Positions 1 to 7,201 are shown, counted from the stretch's first letter. The stretch: DNA of 9,674 nt from an uncultured Alphaproteobacteria bacterium (GCA_947305835.1 CAMZEQ010000016.1:1-9674), one strand, 5' to 3'. Program-made: numbers and translations. The notes: generated from the sequence alone by a model not told the origin.

Positions 1-507
1 AAGACCGGTCCGACAGCGCCGATAGCGACCTCACAAAAGAGTACGGCAAATGCGGCAGCGATGAATAACGTTGTTACTTCAGAAGCTGTTACCGCAGTAA
101 ATAATCCACGCAGCAATGCAACGTCAAATCGCACGACTGCATCACAGGAACAAAAAACGACGACTTCGGCGACCACTGGGCGGACGACATCCTGTCAACC
201 CGGGTGTAACTGGACAGAATGGTTTGATGTTGATTATCCCAAATATGAAGAAGGTGGCGGGGACTTTGAAACCTATGAAAAGATACGTGCGGCAGGTGGT
301 GCTGTGTGTAAGCAACCGCAAGAAATTGAATGTGAAGCGGAAAACTATCCTGGTTTGAAAGTAGAACAAGTGGGGCAACGTGTCCATTGTGATGTGCGCT
401 TTGGTTTAGTTTGCCGCAATGAGGAACAGCCGGGATTATTCAAAATGTGCATTAACTATCGGGTGCGCGTATTGTGTTGCAACAACTGTACGCCTAGTAC
501 CAAATAA
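1..507 (+). CDS. Mucin-like protein with C-terminal CysD/WxxW domain (5'-partial)
   Basis: The reading frame is open from base 1, so the gene begins outside the window. The ATG at 61 lacks a Shine-Dalgarno sequence and is probably internal. The first ~64 visible residues are Thr/Ser/Ala/Asn-rich and low in complexity, like a mucin linker. From about base 193 a compact domain follows: CxxxCxWTEWFD (the WxxW at 211-222), GGDFETYEKIRAAG, VC, IEC, GQRVHCD, GLVCRN, FKMCINYRVRVLCC and NNC. It has exactly ten cysteines. This order and spacing match the CysD domain (Pfam Mucin2_WxxW) of animal gel-forming mucins such as MUC2 and MUC5AC, where the cysteines pair as disulfides. It ends eight residues from the stop, so the domain is C-terminal. 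The match is from memory of the family, but the motif agreement is dense. Export is expected because disulfides need an oxidising compartment, yet any signal peptide lies outside the window. Function in a bacterium is unknown: mucus binding, self-association or host mimicry are guesses. Confidence 0.85.
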   Translation, partial: KTGPTAPIATSQKSTANAAAMNNVVTSEAVTAVNNPRSNATSNRTTASQEQKTTTSATTGRTTSCQPGCNWTEWFDVDYPKYEEGGGDFETYEKIRAAGGAVCKQPQEIECEAENYPGLKVEQVGQRVHCDVRFGLVCRNEEQPGLFKMCINYRVRVLCCNNCTPSTK

Positions 508-518
508 TTTTTGGTACT
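496..518. terminator. Hairpin at the stop codon between convergent genes (weak terminator candidate)
   Basis: AGTACCAAA (496-504) is a perfect 9-bp inverted match to TTTGGTACT (510-518) with a 5-nt loop that contains the TAA stop. It is not followed directly by a T-run: the nearest, on the plus strand, is seven T at 528-534 after a small GGATT-T-AATCC palindrome. It may end transcripts of the mucin-like gene or the convergent gtrA gene, but it is not a canonical terminator. Confidence 0.4.
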
Positions 519-522
519 GGAT

Positions 523-978
523 TTAATCCTTTTTTTCACAAAAAGAATAGTGCTTGTGTAAAATGAAAATTAAAATTGTGGAAAAGATTAAATAGATTCC
601 CTGTGCCAACCACAAATCCATGGATAATAAATCAATCATCAAACTTAAAACAGGTGCATTAATGCCCCACATAAAAACGTATGTGCTGACAGCTTTGATC
701 CATTCTTTGATAAAAGGCCCATGGGATTGAAATACATAATACCTCATCGTGATAAATGACAGATTAATCGTCAAAACATACTGAATAAACAAAGCCATAT
801 TTGCAACAATAATTTTTGATATGTCCGGCATAATTTTAATTAATGCAAAGTTTAACAAATTCAATATGACCCAAGACACAACAGTATTAAAACCGCCCAC
901 CAATAAAAATCTGATTTTTTGCGGGAATTTAAACCAAATTTTTTCAGACCATAGGTATATTTCTTTAATTTTAATCAT
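523..978 (-). CDS. GtrA-family integral membrane protein
   Basis: This 151-residue protein has four hydrophobic segments, at about residues 24-48, 54-76, 96-118 and 122-140. It carries the GtrA-family signature near the first (RFLLVGGFNTVVSW) and the typical basic-aromatic end after the last (HKHYSF). Family members (PF04138) sit in the inner membrane and are linked to polyprenyl-phosphate-sugar translocation or cell-surface polysaccharide decoration; the substrate here cannot be told. A longer reading frame opens with TTG at 1014, but that TTG is the first base triplet of a -35 box (TTGACT) with a -10 TATACT 17 bp on, so the ATG at 978 is chosen as the start. With that promoter the transcript begins at or within about a base of the ATG, leaving no room for a ribosome binding site. 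It is convergent with the mucin-like gene and divergent from rlmE. No glycosyltransferase gene adjoins it here, unlike many GtrA loci. Confidence 0.85.
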   Translation of the reverse strand: MIKIKEIYLWSEKIWFKFPQKIRFLLVGGFNTVVSWVILNLLNFALIKIMPDISKIIVANMALFIQYVLTINLSFITMRYYVFQSHGPFIKEWIKAVSTYVFMWGINAPVLSLMIDLLSMDLWLAQGIYLIFSTILIFILHKHYSFCEKKD

Positions 979-985
979 GCGGTTC

Positions 986-1014
986 AGTATATAAAATTTT
1001 ATTTTTCCAGTCAA
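986..1014 (-). promoter_or_regulatory. Sigma70-like promoter of the gtrA-family gene
   Basis: Reading the minus strand, TTGACT (1014-1009) and TATACT (991-986) are separated by exactly 17 bp. Seven bases (985-979) then lead to the ATG at 978, so initiation about 7 nt after the -10 would give a leaderless mRNA. Five of six positions match consensus in each box. Confidence 0.75.
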
Positions 1015-1072
1015 TTTCTTTTTTATTCAAAAATAATCCAAAAAATACTTTTGAAAAGGATATAAAAAACTA

Positions 1073-1101
1073 TTGACAATAAAACCGAAAGCCAATAAAA
1101 T
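1073..1101 (+). promoter_or_regulatory. Sigma70-like promoter of rlmE
   Basis: TTGACA (1073-1078) is a perfect -35 box, followed after 17 bp by TAAAAT (1096-1101). The expected start near 1108 leaves a leader of about 19 nt before the rlmE ATG at 1127. Only a weak CGGG (1117-1120) could serve as a Shine-Dalgarno sequence. Confidence 0.75.
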
Positions 1102-1126
1102 AAAGGGGAAATTTATCGGGTAAACC

Positions 1127-1822
1127 ATGCAATTTAATAAAAGACCACTTAAACAAAAATTAAAAACAGCATCAAAACGTTCTGCATCCAGCCAAAAATG
1201 GTTGCAACGCCAAATTAATGACCCGTATGTACATGCCGCTCATGAACAAGGTTTTCGCGGTCGGGCAGCCTTTAAAATAGAACAACTCAATCATCAATTC
1301 CATTTTTTTAAGCCCGGTAAAGGCGTGGTTGATTTGGGGTGTGCCCCCGGCGGTTGGACACAAGTTGCCGTGCGTTTGGTACATTCATCTGCCGAAAATC
1401 CGTTGGTTGTGGGAATGGATTTATTGCCGACGGCACCTGTTGTTGGTGCTAAAATGGTTCAGATGGATTTTACGGATGATAAAGCGCCGACTGTTTTGTT
1501 GGATTTAATGGGGGGGCATAAAGCCGATATCGTGATGAGCGATATGGCCGCAAACACAACAGGCAATCACAGCTTGGATCATTTGCGCATTATGAATTTG
1601 GTTAAATTGGCGTATGATTTTGCGGTGAAAGTATTGAATCCGAACGGTGTTTTTATCGCCAAAATTTTTCAAGGTGGTACGGAAAATAAATTTTTATTAC
1701 AAATGAAAAAAGATTTTCAATCTGTCAAACATGCCAAGCCGGATGCCAGTCGTAGGGATTCTTCCGAATTTTATGTGGTGGCAACGGGATTTAGGGGGAA
1801 AAATGAAACCTGGATCGATTAA
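1127..1822 (+). CDS. rlmE: 23S rRNA (uridine2552-2'-O)-methyltransferase RlmE (FtsJ/RrmJ)
   Basis: The enzyme uses S-adenosylmethionine to 2'-O-methylate U2552 in the A-loop of 23S rRNA, a late step of large-subunit assembly. The 231-residue protein shows a basic N-terminal tail, then RGRAAFKIEQ, the SAM-binding motif VVDLGCAPGGWTQ (about 67-79), MSDMAAN, and FIAKIFQGG. The catalytic tetrad K50-D139-K179-E214 is intact; the last three spacings (40 and 35) equal those of E. coli RlmE (D124, K164, E199). It has a good promoter upstream. Its last 20 bases overlap the start of the next gene, an rRNA cytosine methyltransferase relative, so the two are translationally coupled and form an rRNA-modification pair. 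The N-terminus is a little longer than the E. coli enzyme, as is common in alphaproteobacteria. Confidence 0.95.
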   Translation: MQFNKRPLKQKLKTASKRSASSQKWLQRQINDPYVHAAHEQGFRGRAAFKIEQLNHQFHFFKPGKGVVDLGCAPGGWTQVAVRLVHSSAENPLVVGMDLLPTAPVVGAKMVQMDFTDDKAPTVLLDLMGGHKADIVMSDMAANTTGNHSLDHLRIMNLVKLAYDFAVKVLNPNGVFIAKIFQGGTENKFLLQMKKDFQSVKHAKPDASRRDSSEFYVVATGFRGKNETWID

Positions 1823-2762
1823 ATTGGCTGTTAATGAATTGATTGAGCTGATTGATGCTTCTAAACGCCCCGCCAGTGAAATTATTAATGCTTATACACG
1901 ATCCCGGCGATACATCGGTTCAAAAGATCGGCACGCCATAACAGAAGCTGTCTGGGAAAATTTAAGAGCGCGCCCTATGCCGGAATGGTTAAAGGATTTA
2001 ATACCGGAAAATGAATGGTTGGCTATGAAAGAACCGGCTCATACGGTTTTGCGGGCTAACGGGGATCGTTCAAAAATACAAAAAATGCTGTCGGATGAAG
2101 GGATTGAAACAGATTTAACCCCTTTGTCTCCATGGGGATTGATTTTAAAAAAACGTGTTAATTTGTCTGAAACAAAAGCTTATCAAAAAGGTCAAATTGA
2201 AGTTCAAGATGAAGGATCGCAATTGTTGGCTTTGCAAACCCATATCCGGCCCGGAGATCATGTTTTGGATTATTGTGCCGGAGCAGGGGGAAAAAGCTTG
2301 GCTTTTGTACAAATGATGCAAAATCAAGGCCAAATTGTGGCGCACGATGTATCCGTCATCAGTTTGAAAAAATTAAAAACACGAGCAATGCGAGCTAATG
2401 CCAAAATTATTCAAACAACACAACATCCTTCAGGGATTTTTGATCACGTTGTTGTTGATGCACCATGCTCGGGAACCGGTACATGGCGTCGCAATCCGGA
2501 TGCACCTTTTAAATTGACGCAAGAACAAATAAAACATTATGTTCAAGAACAAAGAAAAATCTAGGATCAAGTCGTTCGTTTTGTCAGGCCGAAAGGATAT
2601 TTGCATTATATTACCTGTTCGTTATTGATGTCCGAAAATCACGGTCAAATGCGCACTTTTTTGCGTCGGCATAATGATTTTCATTTGCTGCATCATACAC
2701 AATTTACACCGGCAAAACATCATACTGACGGTTTCTTTTTGGCGACATTCCAAAAGCAATAA
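1803..2762 (+). pseudogene. rsmB: RsmB/NOP-type rRNA cytosine-C5 methyltransferase, interrupted by in-frame TAG
   Basis: Start ATG 1803 is preceded by AGGGGGAA (1793-1800), inside the end of rlmE. Translation gives 253 residues ending at TAG (2562-2564). They include a RYIGSKDRHA N-terminal motif, EVQDEGSQ (133-140), SAM motif I VLDYCAGAGGKS (154-165) and motif IV DAPCSGTG (219-226). The same frame continues after the TAG without a gap to TAA at 2760-2762, and encodes the expected rest: DQVVRFVRPKGYLHYITCSLL and a FLxxHxDF-like end. The family consensus has Leu at the TAG site (KILDQ), so one base change from TTG or TTA suffices. The catalytic cysteine of motif VI (TCS, codon 2616-2618) is lost in the truncated product, so it should be inactive. 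The N-terminal NusB-like part also looks short between NLRARP and MPEWLKDL. Alternatives are a sequencing error or amber readthrough. Confidence 0.8.
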
Positions 2763-2790
2763 AAAATCCCCGAAAATCGGGGATTTTTTT
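2761..2790. terminator. Bidirectional rho-independent terminator
   Basis: AAAAAATCCCCGA (2761-2773) pairs perfectly with TCGGGGATTTTTT (2777-2789) around a 3-nt loop, with T-runs on both strands. It serves the rlmE/rsmB-like unit on the plus strand. It also serves the 540-residue protein gene on the minus strand, whose stop codon (2791-2789) is part of the T/A tract. Confidence 0.92.
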
Positions 2791-4411
2791 AACGACGAGA
2801 GGTTCCGCGTGCTCGTACCGAAGATGATGTTCGAAATGATGCACCGCCATTACGTCCCCCTTGATTGGATGTACGCGACAAAGCTGTTGTCCTGGCAGAT
2901 GTTCCTTGTCTGCTTGTGACAGATGAGGTCCGTGTTGCAGTGGACGTTGTCATTCTGGCGCTTGAGGAGGTAACTCTTTGACTGCCCAACCGCTGAGTCA
3001 TTGTTCTGCCGCGTATAGAGGTAGCAGTATTGCTGGTATTTGTTGTGGTTCTTACGGAACTGCGGCTGCTGTTACGCGTATTGTTGCTGTTATTTCCGAC
3101 ATTTGTTGTCGTCCGGCTGGTTGTTGTTGTCGGGGAATAAGTGCGGCTGCTGGCATCCACTGTTGTCGGCGCATAGGTTCGACGGCTGGCATCTACCGTT
3201 GTTGTTCTGTTCGCTTGAATATTGGTCGGAGAATAGGTATTGGTATTGGCGCTGACCCGTGAGCTGTTATCGTTAAAACTGCCACGAACACTGTGATCAT
3301 CGATGTTGGTAACACTGACGACATCCGGTCCTTTTCTTGACATATATTTGGCGACTTTTGCATCACCCCAGGCATTTGCAACCGCGACACCCACATTGCT
3401 TAAACCGCTGATTGCTGCAACCTCAACCGAATGATCTTCAACAACGGGTTGAATGACCTGAGTTGTACGAACGACAGGCGTTGTTGTTTTGACACGTGGA
3501 GACATCGTTGTTCGATATACTCTGGCATTTTCTTCCACCTGTTCATGAATTTCTTCTATTGTTTCTTCGTGAATAACCGTTGGCGGTACAGGAGTATGTA
3601 CTACCTTTTTAACAACCTTCGGCTGCACAGGAACATGTACTTCTTCAATTATTTCTTGGACCTGCGGTTGTGGGGTAGAGTATTCTTCCGTTATTTCATG
3701 AATATCTTCTGTTTCAACAAAGGTTTGTGTTTTTTGGGGTGCAGTGTTTAAAGTTGCCGCACCATCCATCACCCATCCTTGCTGAGAAGCACCATAATCT
3801 TGTGTGTATTGTTTTGCTTCTTCTGCAGATACGCGATGAACCATTTTGGGCTGAGGTGCTTCTTCTTTGTCAGAAGAACTGCTTAATTTTTCTCCTGCCT
3901 TAGCACCGGCCAATAAGGCGGCGCCGACACCGGCTGCAACCAAACCGATCCCGCCCGCACGTTTCAATCCGGTCTTGATGGCTTCATTTCTTTTATCTTT
4001 ACGCAAATCATCTTCCAACATCACATCTTGCGTTCTGCTTCCTGCCTGATTTTGATAATCATTTAATGCAATTCTGGAAAAATATGCTTTATCTCTCAGT
4101 TGAGTAAAACCTTGTCTTTGTGTATTTGTTGGTAAAGCGTACGCCCATCTGCCCGAAGGTTGTTCCTGACAGGTACCCCCATTATCAACAAAATAGTTAT
4201 GCGCTAAAATAACCTTTGTCTGGTAATCCTTTAACAGTGTCTCAAAGCGATCTTTATATGTCTTTGACGGATGTATGCCTTTGATGCTTTGGTTGAATTC
4301 ATTTCTTAACTCTTTTGTTATCTGTTTTAAATGATCCGTATAGGGTGTTTTGTCCAAATACCTTAAAATATCGGATTCTACACGACCGATCAATTCTTCC
4401 TTTTTTTTCAT
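2789..4411 (-). CDS. Unrecognised Thr/Ser/Arg/Asn-rich protein with one hydrophobic segment
   Basis: I do not recognise a family for this 540-residue protein. Residues 1-150 are charged and folded-looking. Residues 152-170 (GGIGLVAAGVGAALLAGA core) form a Gly/Ala-rich hydrophobic segment that could span or insert in a membrane. Residues 180-330 are rich in Glu, Val and Pro, with recurring VxEEVHxP and EIHE-type stretches. The last ~160 residues are almost only Thr, Ser, Arg and Asn, strongly basic, and probably disordered. A near-perfect tandem repeat, TVDASRRTYAPT then TVDASSRTYSPT, lies at 405-428, with a third degenerate unit (NTYSPT) just before. There is no signal peptide. The start is well supported by AAGGAG (4423-4418) six bases upstream. 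It lies 31 bp after the antiporter gene with its own possible promoter. The many long reading frames on the opposite strand here are composition artefacts. A membrane-anchored surface or scaffold role is only a guess. Confidence 0.75.
   Translation of the reverse strand: MKKKEELIGRVESDILRYLDKTPYTDHLKQITKELRNEFNQSIKGIHPSKTYKDRFETLLKDYQTKVILAHNYFVDNGGTCQEQPSGRWAYALPTNTQRQGFTQLRDKAYFSRIALNDYQNQAGSRTQDVMLEDDLRKDKRNEAIKTGLKRAGGIGLVAAGVGAALLAGAKAGEKLSSSSDKEEAPQPKMVHRVSAEEAKQYTQDYGASQQGWVMDGAATLNTAPQKTQTFVETEDIHEITEEYSTPQPQVQEIIEEVHVPVQPKVVKKVVHTPVPPTVIHEETIEEIHEQVEENARVYRTTMSPRVKTTTPVVRTTQVIQPVVEDHSVEVAAISGLSNVGVAVANAWGDAKVAKYMSRKGPDVVSVTNIDDHSVRGSFNDNSSRVSANTNTYSPTNIQANRTTTVDASRRTYAPTTVDASSRTYSPTTTTSRTTTNVGNNSNNTRNSSRSSVRTTTNTSNTATSIRGRTMTQRLGSQRVTSSSARMTTSTATRTSSVTSRQGTSARTTALSRTSNQGGRNGGASFRTSSSVRARGTSRR
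3143..3250 (-). repeat. Short tandem coding repeat, 12-residue unit (TVDAS.RTY.PT)
   Basis: Within the 540-residue gene, codons 405-428 encode two adjacent copies of TVDASxRTYxPT. A third, degenerate copy ending NTYSPT at 391-396 precedes them. On the plus strand this is visible as repeated GTTGTCGGCGCATAGG-like and TGGCATC blocks. It is an internal duplication typical of low-complexity surface or structural proteins. Confidence 0.6.
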
Positions 4412-4442
4412 TTTTTGCTCCTTGGTTATGGGGTTTATAGGC

Positions 4443-6245
4443 TTACTTTACCATTTTTTTCGGGCTTGTCAAGCTTTTTTTCAAATTTTTTAGAGATAAA
4501 AGTTTAATATGACTGTGGATGCTGTTTTTCCCTTTGGGATCAAAGTCTATACCCACAGTATTGACATGACCGTCTTCAATTGTATGGACCACTAACTCAA
4601 TGGCATCCAAAACCAATCGATCACCGATTTCGACATCGGCAAATTCTTGCTGAAATAAATCGCTGATAGTGGATGAACGAATACCCCGATCAACCGAAAT
4701 ACCGTACAGATGTTCCAATTCTTCAAACGTGGTATGGGCTGAAATCGGGAAGTCGCCGCGCAAAATCATTTCTTCGCAAGATGGACGTCCGAATAATTTA
4801 TCCAAGACGGGTCTTTGCAGTTCAGATGATAAAAAGATATATACTTTATCGCCCGCTTTCAGTTGTCGCAATCCGGTTCCGGCAGGATAGCAAATGCCGT
4901 TTCTTAAAACCAATGTGGGTTTCGCCCAGCGGGGAATTTTTTCACCCAAAATAACCGGTGTTTGTTCATCCAATTGATACATAATCAAAGAACTGTCACC
5001 CAATCCAGGTAAATCTATTTGAGTTGTAATCGGTGCTGTTTCCAATACAGGAATTGTGACGCCGCACCAACGACCGACAATGGGGATCATGAAACCTTGA
5101 ACAGCCAAACTGATCAAAACCATAATGAAAATAATATCAAAAAAAACGTTTGCATACGGCAATCCCAAAACAATCGGCATCAGTGCCAATAAAAAGGATG
5201 TGGCACCACGCAAACCGACAAAAGATATAAACAATTTATCTCCGATTGTGAATTGTTTAAAATAATGCAATATTGAAAATACCATCACGGGACGAGCGAC
5301 TAACATCAATAAAATTGATAGCAAAAAGCCGACATTCCAAATTTGGGGTAACCCGTCCGTCGTGACAAATAATCCCAGGCAGGTAAACATTGTTATTTGA
5401 CATAACCATGTCATAGTCTGTTGAAATTTCGATATTTGTGCGTAAGCTTGAATACGCGTGTTACCCAAAATTAATCCGGCAATATAGACAGCCAAAAAGC
5501 CGCTGCCTTTCATTAAATTGGTTGTTGAAAAACACAGTAAGGTCAAACCCAAGACAAATATAGGATATAAAGCCGTATCCAGCGGAATTTTATTCAACAA
5601 AACTTTAATCAATAACGCACTACCCAAGCCAAACAAACCGCCGATAAAAGCTTGTTCCAATAAAGTCGGCAGTAAAAACCCGTACTGAACGGATTGGTTG
5701 GACAGCTGTTGTTGAATGATGAAAATAAAAGATAAGGTCAAAAAAATTGCCATTGGATCATTGGTTCCCGATTCGATTTCCAACGTTGATTTAACCTTTT
5801 CACGTAAGCCCAATCCTTTGGAGCGCAATAATGAAAAAACTGCCGCAGAATCTGTTGAGCTGATCATAGCGACCAATAAAAAACTGAACGCCCATCCGAT
5901 ATCCATTAAAAAATGCACAAAAGGCGCTAATATCACGGTGGTCATTACGACACCGACAGTAGATAAAAGCAGAGCCGGTTTCGCATTTTGCCGATAGTTT
6001 TTCATGGCTGTATGAAAGCCGCTGTCGAACAAAATCATAGCCAAGGCAACAGATCCGATAAAAAAGATGATTCCGGGGCGATGTAAGCTTTGTAACATCT
6101 CAATATGGCCCGCGCTGACGGCTAATCCCATGCATAAAAAGGCCAAAATCAAAGGAATGCCGATACGCGATGAGAGCAAACTTGTTAAAATACTTATAGT
6201 CAGCAGAATCGAAAACAACAAAACCGGTAAATTAATGAAGTCCAT
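4443..6245 (-). CDS. cvrA: CvrA/NhaP2-type potassium (cation)/proton antiporter
   Basis: This is an inner-membrane CPA1 antiporter that exchanges K+ (possibly Na+ or Rb+) for H+, adjusting cell volume and ion balance. The 600-residue protein has about 12-13 hydrophobic segments over residues 5-395, with the CPA1 signatures SSTDSAAVFSLL (near 130-139) and ESGTNDPMA (158-166; D163 is the expected ion-binding Asp). VGLRGATSF follows near 343-351. The cytoplasmic tail contains a TrkA-C/RCK-C-like unit (about 420-473) and a CorC/HlyC-associated-like unit (about 494-568, with GDRLVLDAIELVVHTI), the NhaP2 layout. The ATG at 6245 is preferred over one at 6317. It starts just before the first membrane segment, has AAGGA (6260-6256) upstream and overlaps the LOG gene by 14 bp rather than 86. 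The overlap suggests co-transcription with that gene. E. coli CvrA is 578 residues, so length is normal. Ion specificity is inferred from family likeness only. Confidence 0.9.
   Translation of the reverse strand: MDFINLPVLLFSILLTISILTSLLSSRIGIPLILAFLCMGLAVSAGHIEMLQSLHRPGIIFFIGSVALAMILFDSGFHTAMKNYRQNAKPALLLSTVGVVMTTVILAPFVHFLMDIGWAFSFLLVAMISSTDSAAVFSLLRSKGLGLREKVKSTLEIESGTNDPMAIFLTLSFIFIIQQQLSNQSVQYGFLLPTLLEQAFIGGLFGLGSALLIKVLLNKIPLDTALYPIFVLGLTLLCFSTTNLMKGSGFLAVYIAGLILGNTRIQAYAQISKFQQTMTWLCQITMFTCLGLFVTTDGLPQIWNVGFLLSILLMLVARPVMVFSILHYFKQFTIGDKLFISFVGLRGATSFLLALMPIVLGLPYANVFFDIIFIMVLISLAVQGFMIPIVGRWCGVTIPVLETAPITTQIDLPGLGDSSLIMYQLDEQTPVILGEKIPRWAKPTLVLRNGICYPAGTGLRQLKAGDKVYIFLSSELQRPVLDKLFGRPSCEEMILRGDFPISAHTTFEELEHLYGISVDRGIRSSTISDLFQQEFADVEIGDRLVLDAIELVVHTIEDGHVNTVGIDFDPKGKNSIHSHIKLLSLKNLKKSLTSPKKMVK
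4445..4472 (-). promoter_or_regulatory. Possible promoter for the 540-residue protein gene
   Basis: On the minus strand a perfect TTGACA (4472-4467) is followed after 16 bp by TAAAGT (4450-4445), a 4-of-6 match to the -10 box. It lies inside the last codons of the antiporter gene. Initiation near 4438 would give a leader of about 27 nt that contains AAGGAG. It may let the 540-residue gene be expressed apart from the upstream operon. Confidence 0.45.
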
Positions 6246-7194
6246 TGAAAAATTTTCCTTTCTTTTGAAAACGTTTTTTGAGCGATGAAAGTTTATGGCT
6301 GACCAAGGCCGTATCACGTCCTGTTTTTTCTAAACGATCGTACATGCGTGCAATTTCTTTGTTCAAATAGGCTGTTTCAATAGCTTGACTAAGTTCACTT
6401 TTTTCTGCCGCTGACTTGTTGGTGAATGTATCATGGATTTCGCTTAAAATATGCCATGTTGTCTTTGTACTATCCAGATTTCTTTGTTCAATGACATAGG
6501 GCAGGTCATATACAATTTGTTCCAAAATGCGTTCTGTTTCATCTTTTTTGGGTTTTTGTGCCAAATAGCGATAAGCAATCATATCAAAGGCTACTTTTGC
6601 CTCAAAGACATTGTCCACAACGATAAAAGGAACAAAATCAGCAAACCCTTTTAAATGAATGTCTTTCAAAAATTCCAACAGGTGGTGAAAAAAGCCCAGA
6701 CTGTTAAATAAAATGAAGGGTTTTTTGGGCAGTAATCCGTCCTGCATCGCAACACAATCAAAGGCCAATTCATCCAAAGTTCCGACGCCACCGGGCATGA
6801 AAATGACAAATTCAGCCTTTAACATATGACGCTTACGTTCTTCCAAAGTTTTGGCAACAACAATATCTGAGATTTTTTTTAATTCTTTTTCGGCATCGTA
6901 GCGCCGCATGTATTCTTCTGTGGTGACGCCTTCAATAGGTTTTCGGGTATGATTTGGCATTTTTGCCCAAGATTCAAGGACGCCCTTAGCAACAGCTCCC
7001 ATGATGCCGCAAGAAGACAAACCGAATGTCAATTGATATTCTTGCTTGCCGATTTCTTTGCCTAATTCATAAGCGGCTTTGGCATAAGCTGTATTTTTGC
7101 CGTCGCGTGAACCGCCGGCCACAAAGACGCGGATATTGTCGTGTTTTTTTTGTTTTGAGGATTTTTTTACTTTTTTGGTTTTTATTTTCTGCAC
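6232..7194 (-). CDS. LOG-family Rossmann-fold protein (possible nucleoside 5'-monophosphate phosphoribohydrolase)
   Basis: LOG-family enzymes (TIGR00725/TIGR00730-like) hydrolyse N6-modified or plain nucleoside 5'-monophosphates to free base and ribose phosphate. The 320-residue protein shows a Lys-rich tail, VFVAGGSRDGKN, the GLSSCGIMGAVAKG turn, and the signature RKRHM followed by PGGVGTLDELA (134-144), which holds the PGGxGTxxE catalytic/binding motif. A further ~110 residues at the C-terminus, charged and helical-looking, are beyond the usual ~180-200-residue family length and have no domain I recognise. I place the start at GTG 7194. GGGAGG (7207-7202) lies seven bases upstream of it, while the ATG at 7209 overlaps that sequence and has nothing comparable of its own. 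A TATAGT (7227-7222) could be its -10 box. It overlaps the antiporter start by 14 bp. The true substrate is unknown. Confidence 0.82.
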   Translation of the reverse strand: MQKIKTKKVKKSSKQKKHDNIRVFVAGGSRDGKNTAYAKAAYELGKEIGKQEYQLTFGLSSCGIMGAVAKGVLESWAKMPNHTRKPIEGVTTEEYMRRYDAEKELKKISDIVVAKTLEERKRHMLKAEFVIFMPGGVGTLDELAFDCVAMQDGLLPKKPFILFNSLGFFHHLLEFLKDIHLKGFADFVPFIVVDNVFEAKVAFDMIAYRYLAQKPKKDETERILEQIVYDLPYVIEQRNLDSTKTTWHILSEIHDTFTNKSAAEKSELSQAIETAYLNKEIARMYDRLEKTGRDTALVSHKLSSLKKRFQKKGKFFNGLH

Positions 7195-7201
7195 GGTTTT
7201 G

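Noticed and set aside
979..1014. Twelve-residue N-terminal extension of the GtrA-family protein from TTG
   Set aside because: The TTG belongs to a promoter -35 box with a well-spaced -10 box, and the extension adds no family sequence.
2562..2564. TAG recoded as a sense codon in this organism
   Set aside because: The peptidase gene ends with tandem TAG TAG (7609-7604) at a sensible family end, so TAG appears to be a normal stop. Local readthrough is not excluded.
3143..3250. CRISPR-like or minisatellite array
   Set aside because: Only two to three imperfect units without spacers, within a coding frame; it is a protein-level tandem repeat.
2978..3751. Several plus-strand reading frames rich in Cys, Tyr and Gly opposite the 540-residue gene
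   Set aside because: They are the complement of Thr/Asn/Ser/Arg-rich codons, have no ribosome binding sites and no family likeness, while the minus-strand frame has a strong start and terminator.
6246..6317. N-terminal extension of the antiporter from ATG 6317
   Set aside because: It is basic, non-conserved-looking, and would overlap the LOG gene by 86 bp; ATG 6245 has an upstream AAGGA and starts at the first membrane segment.
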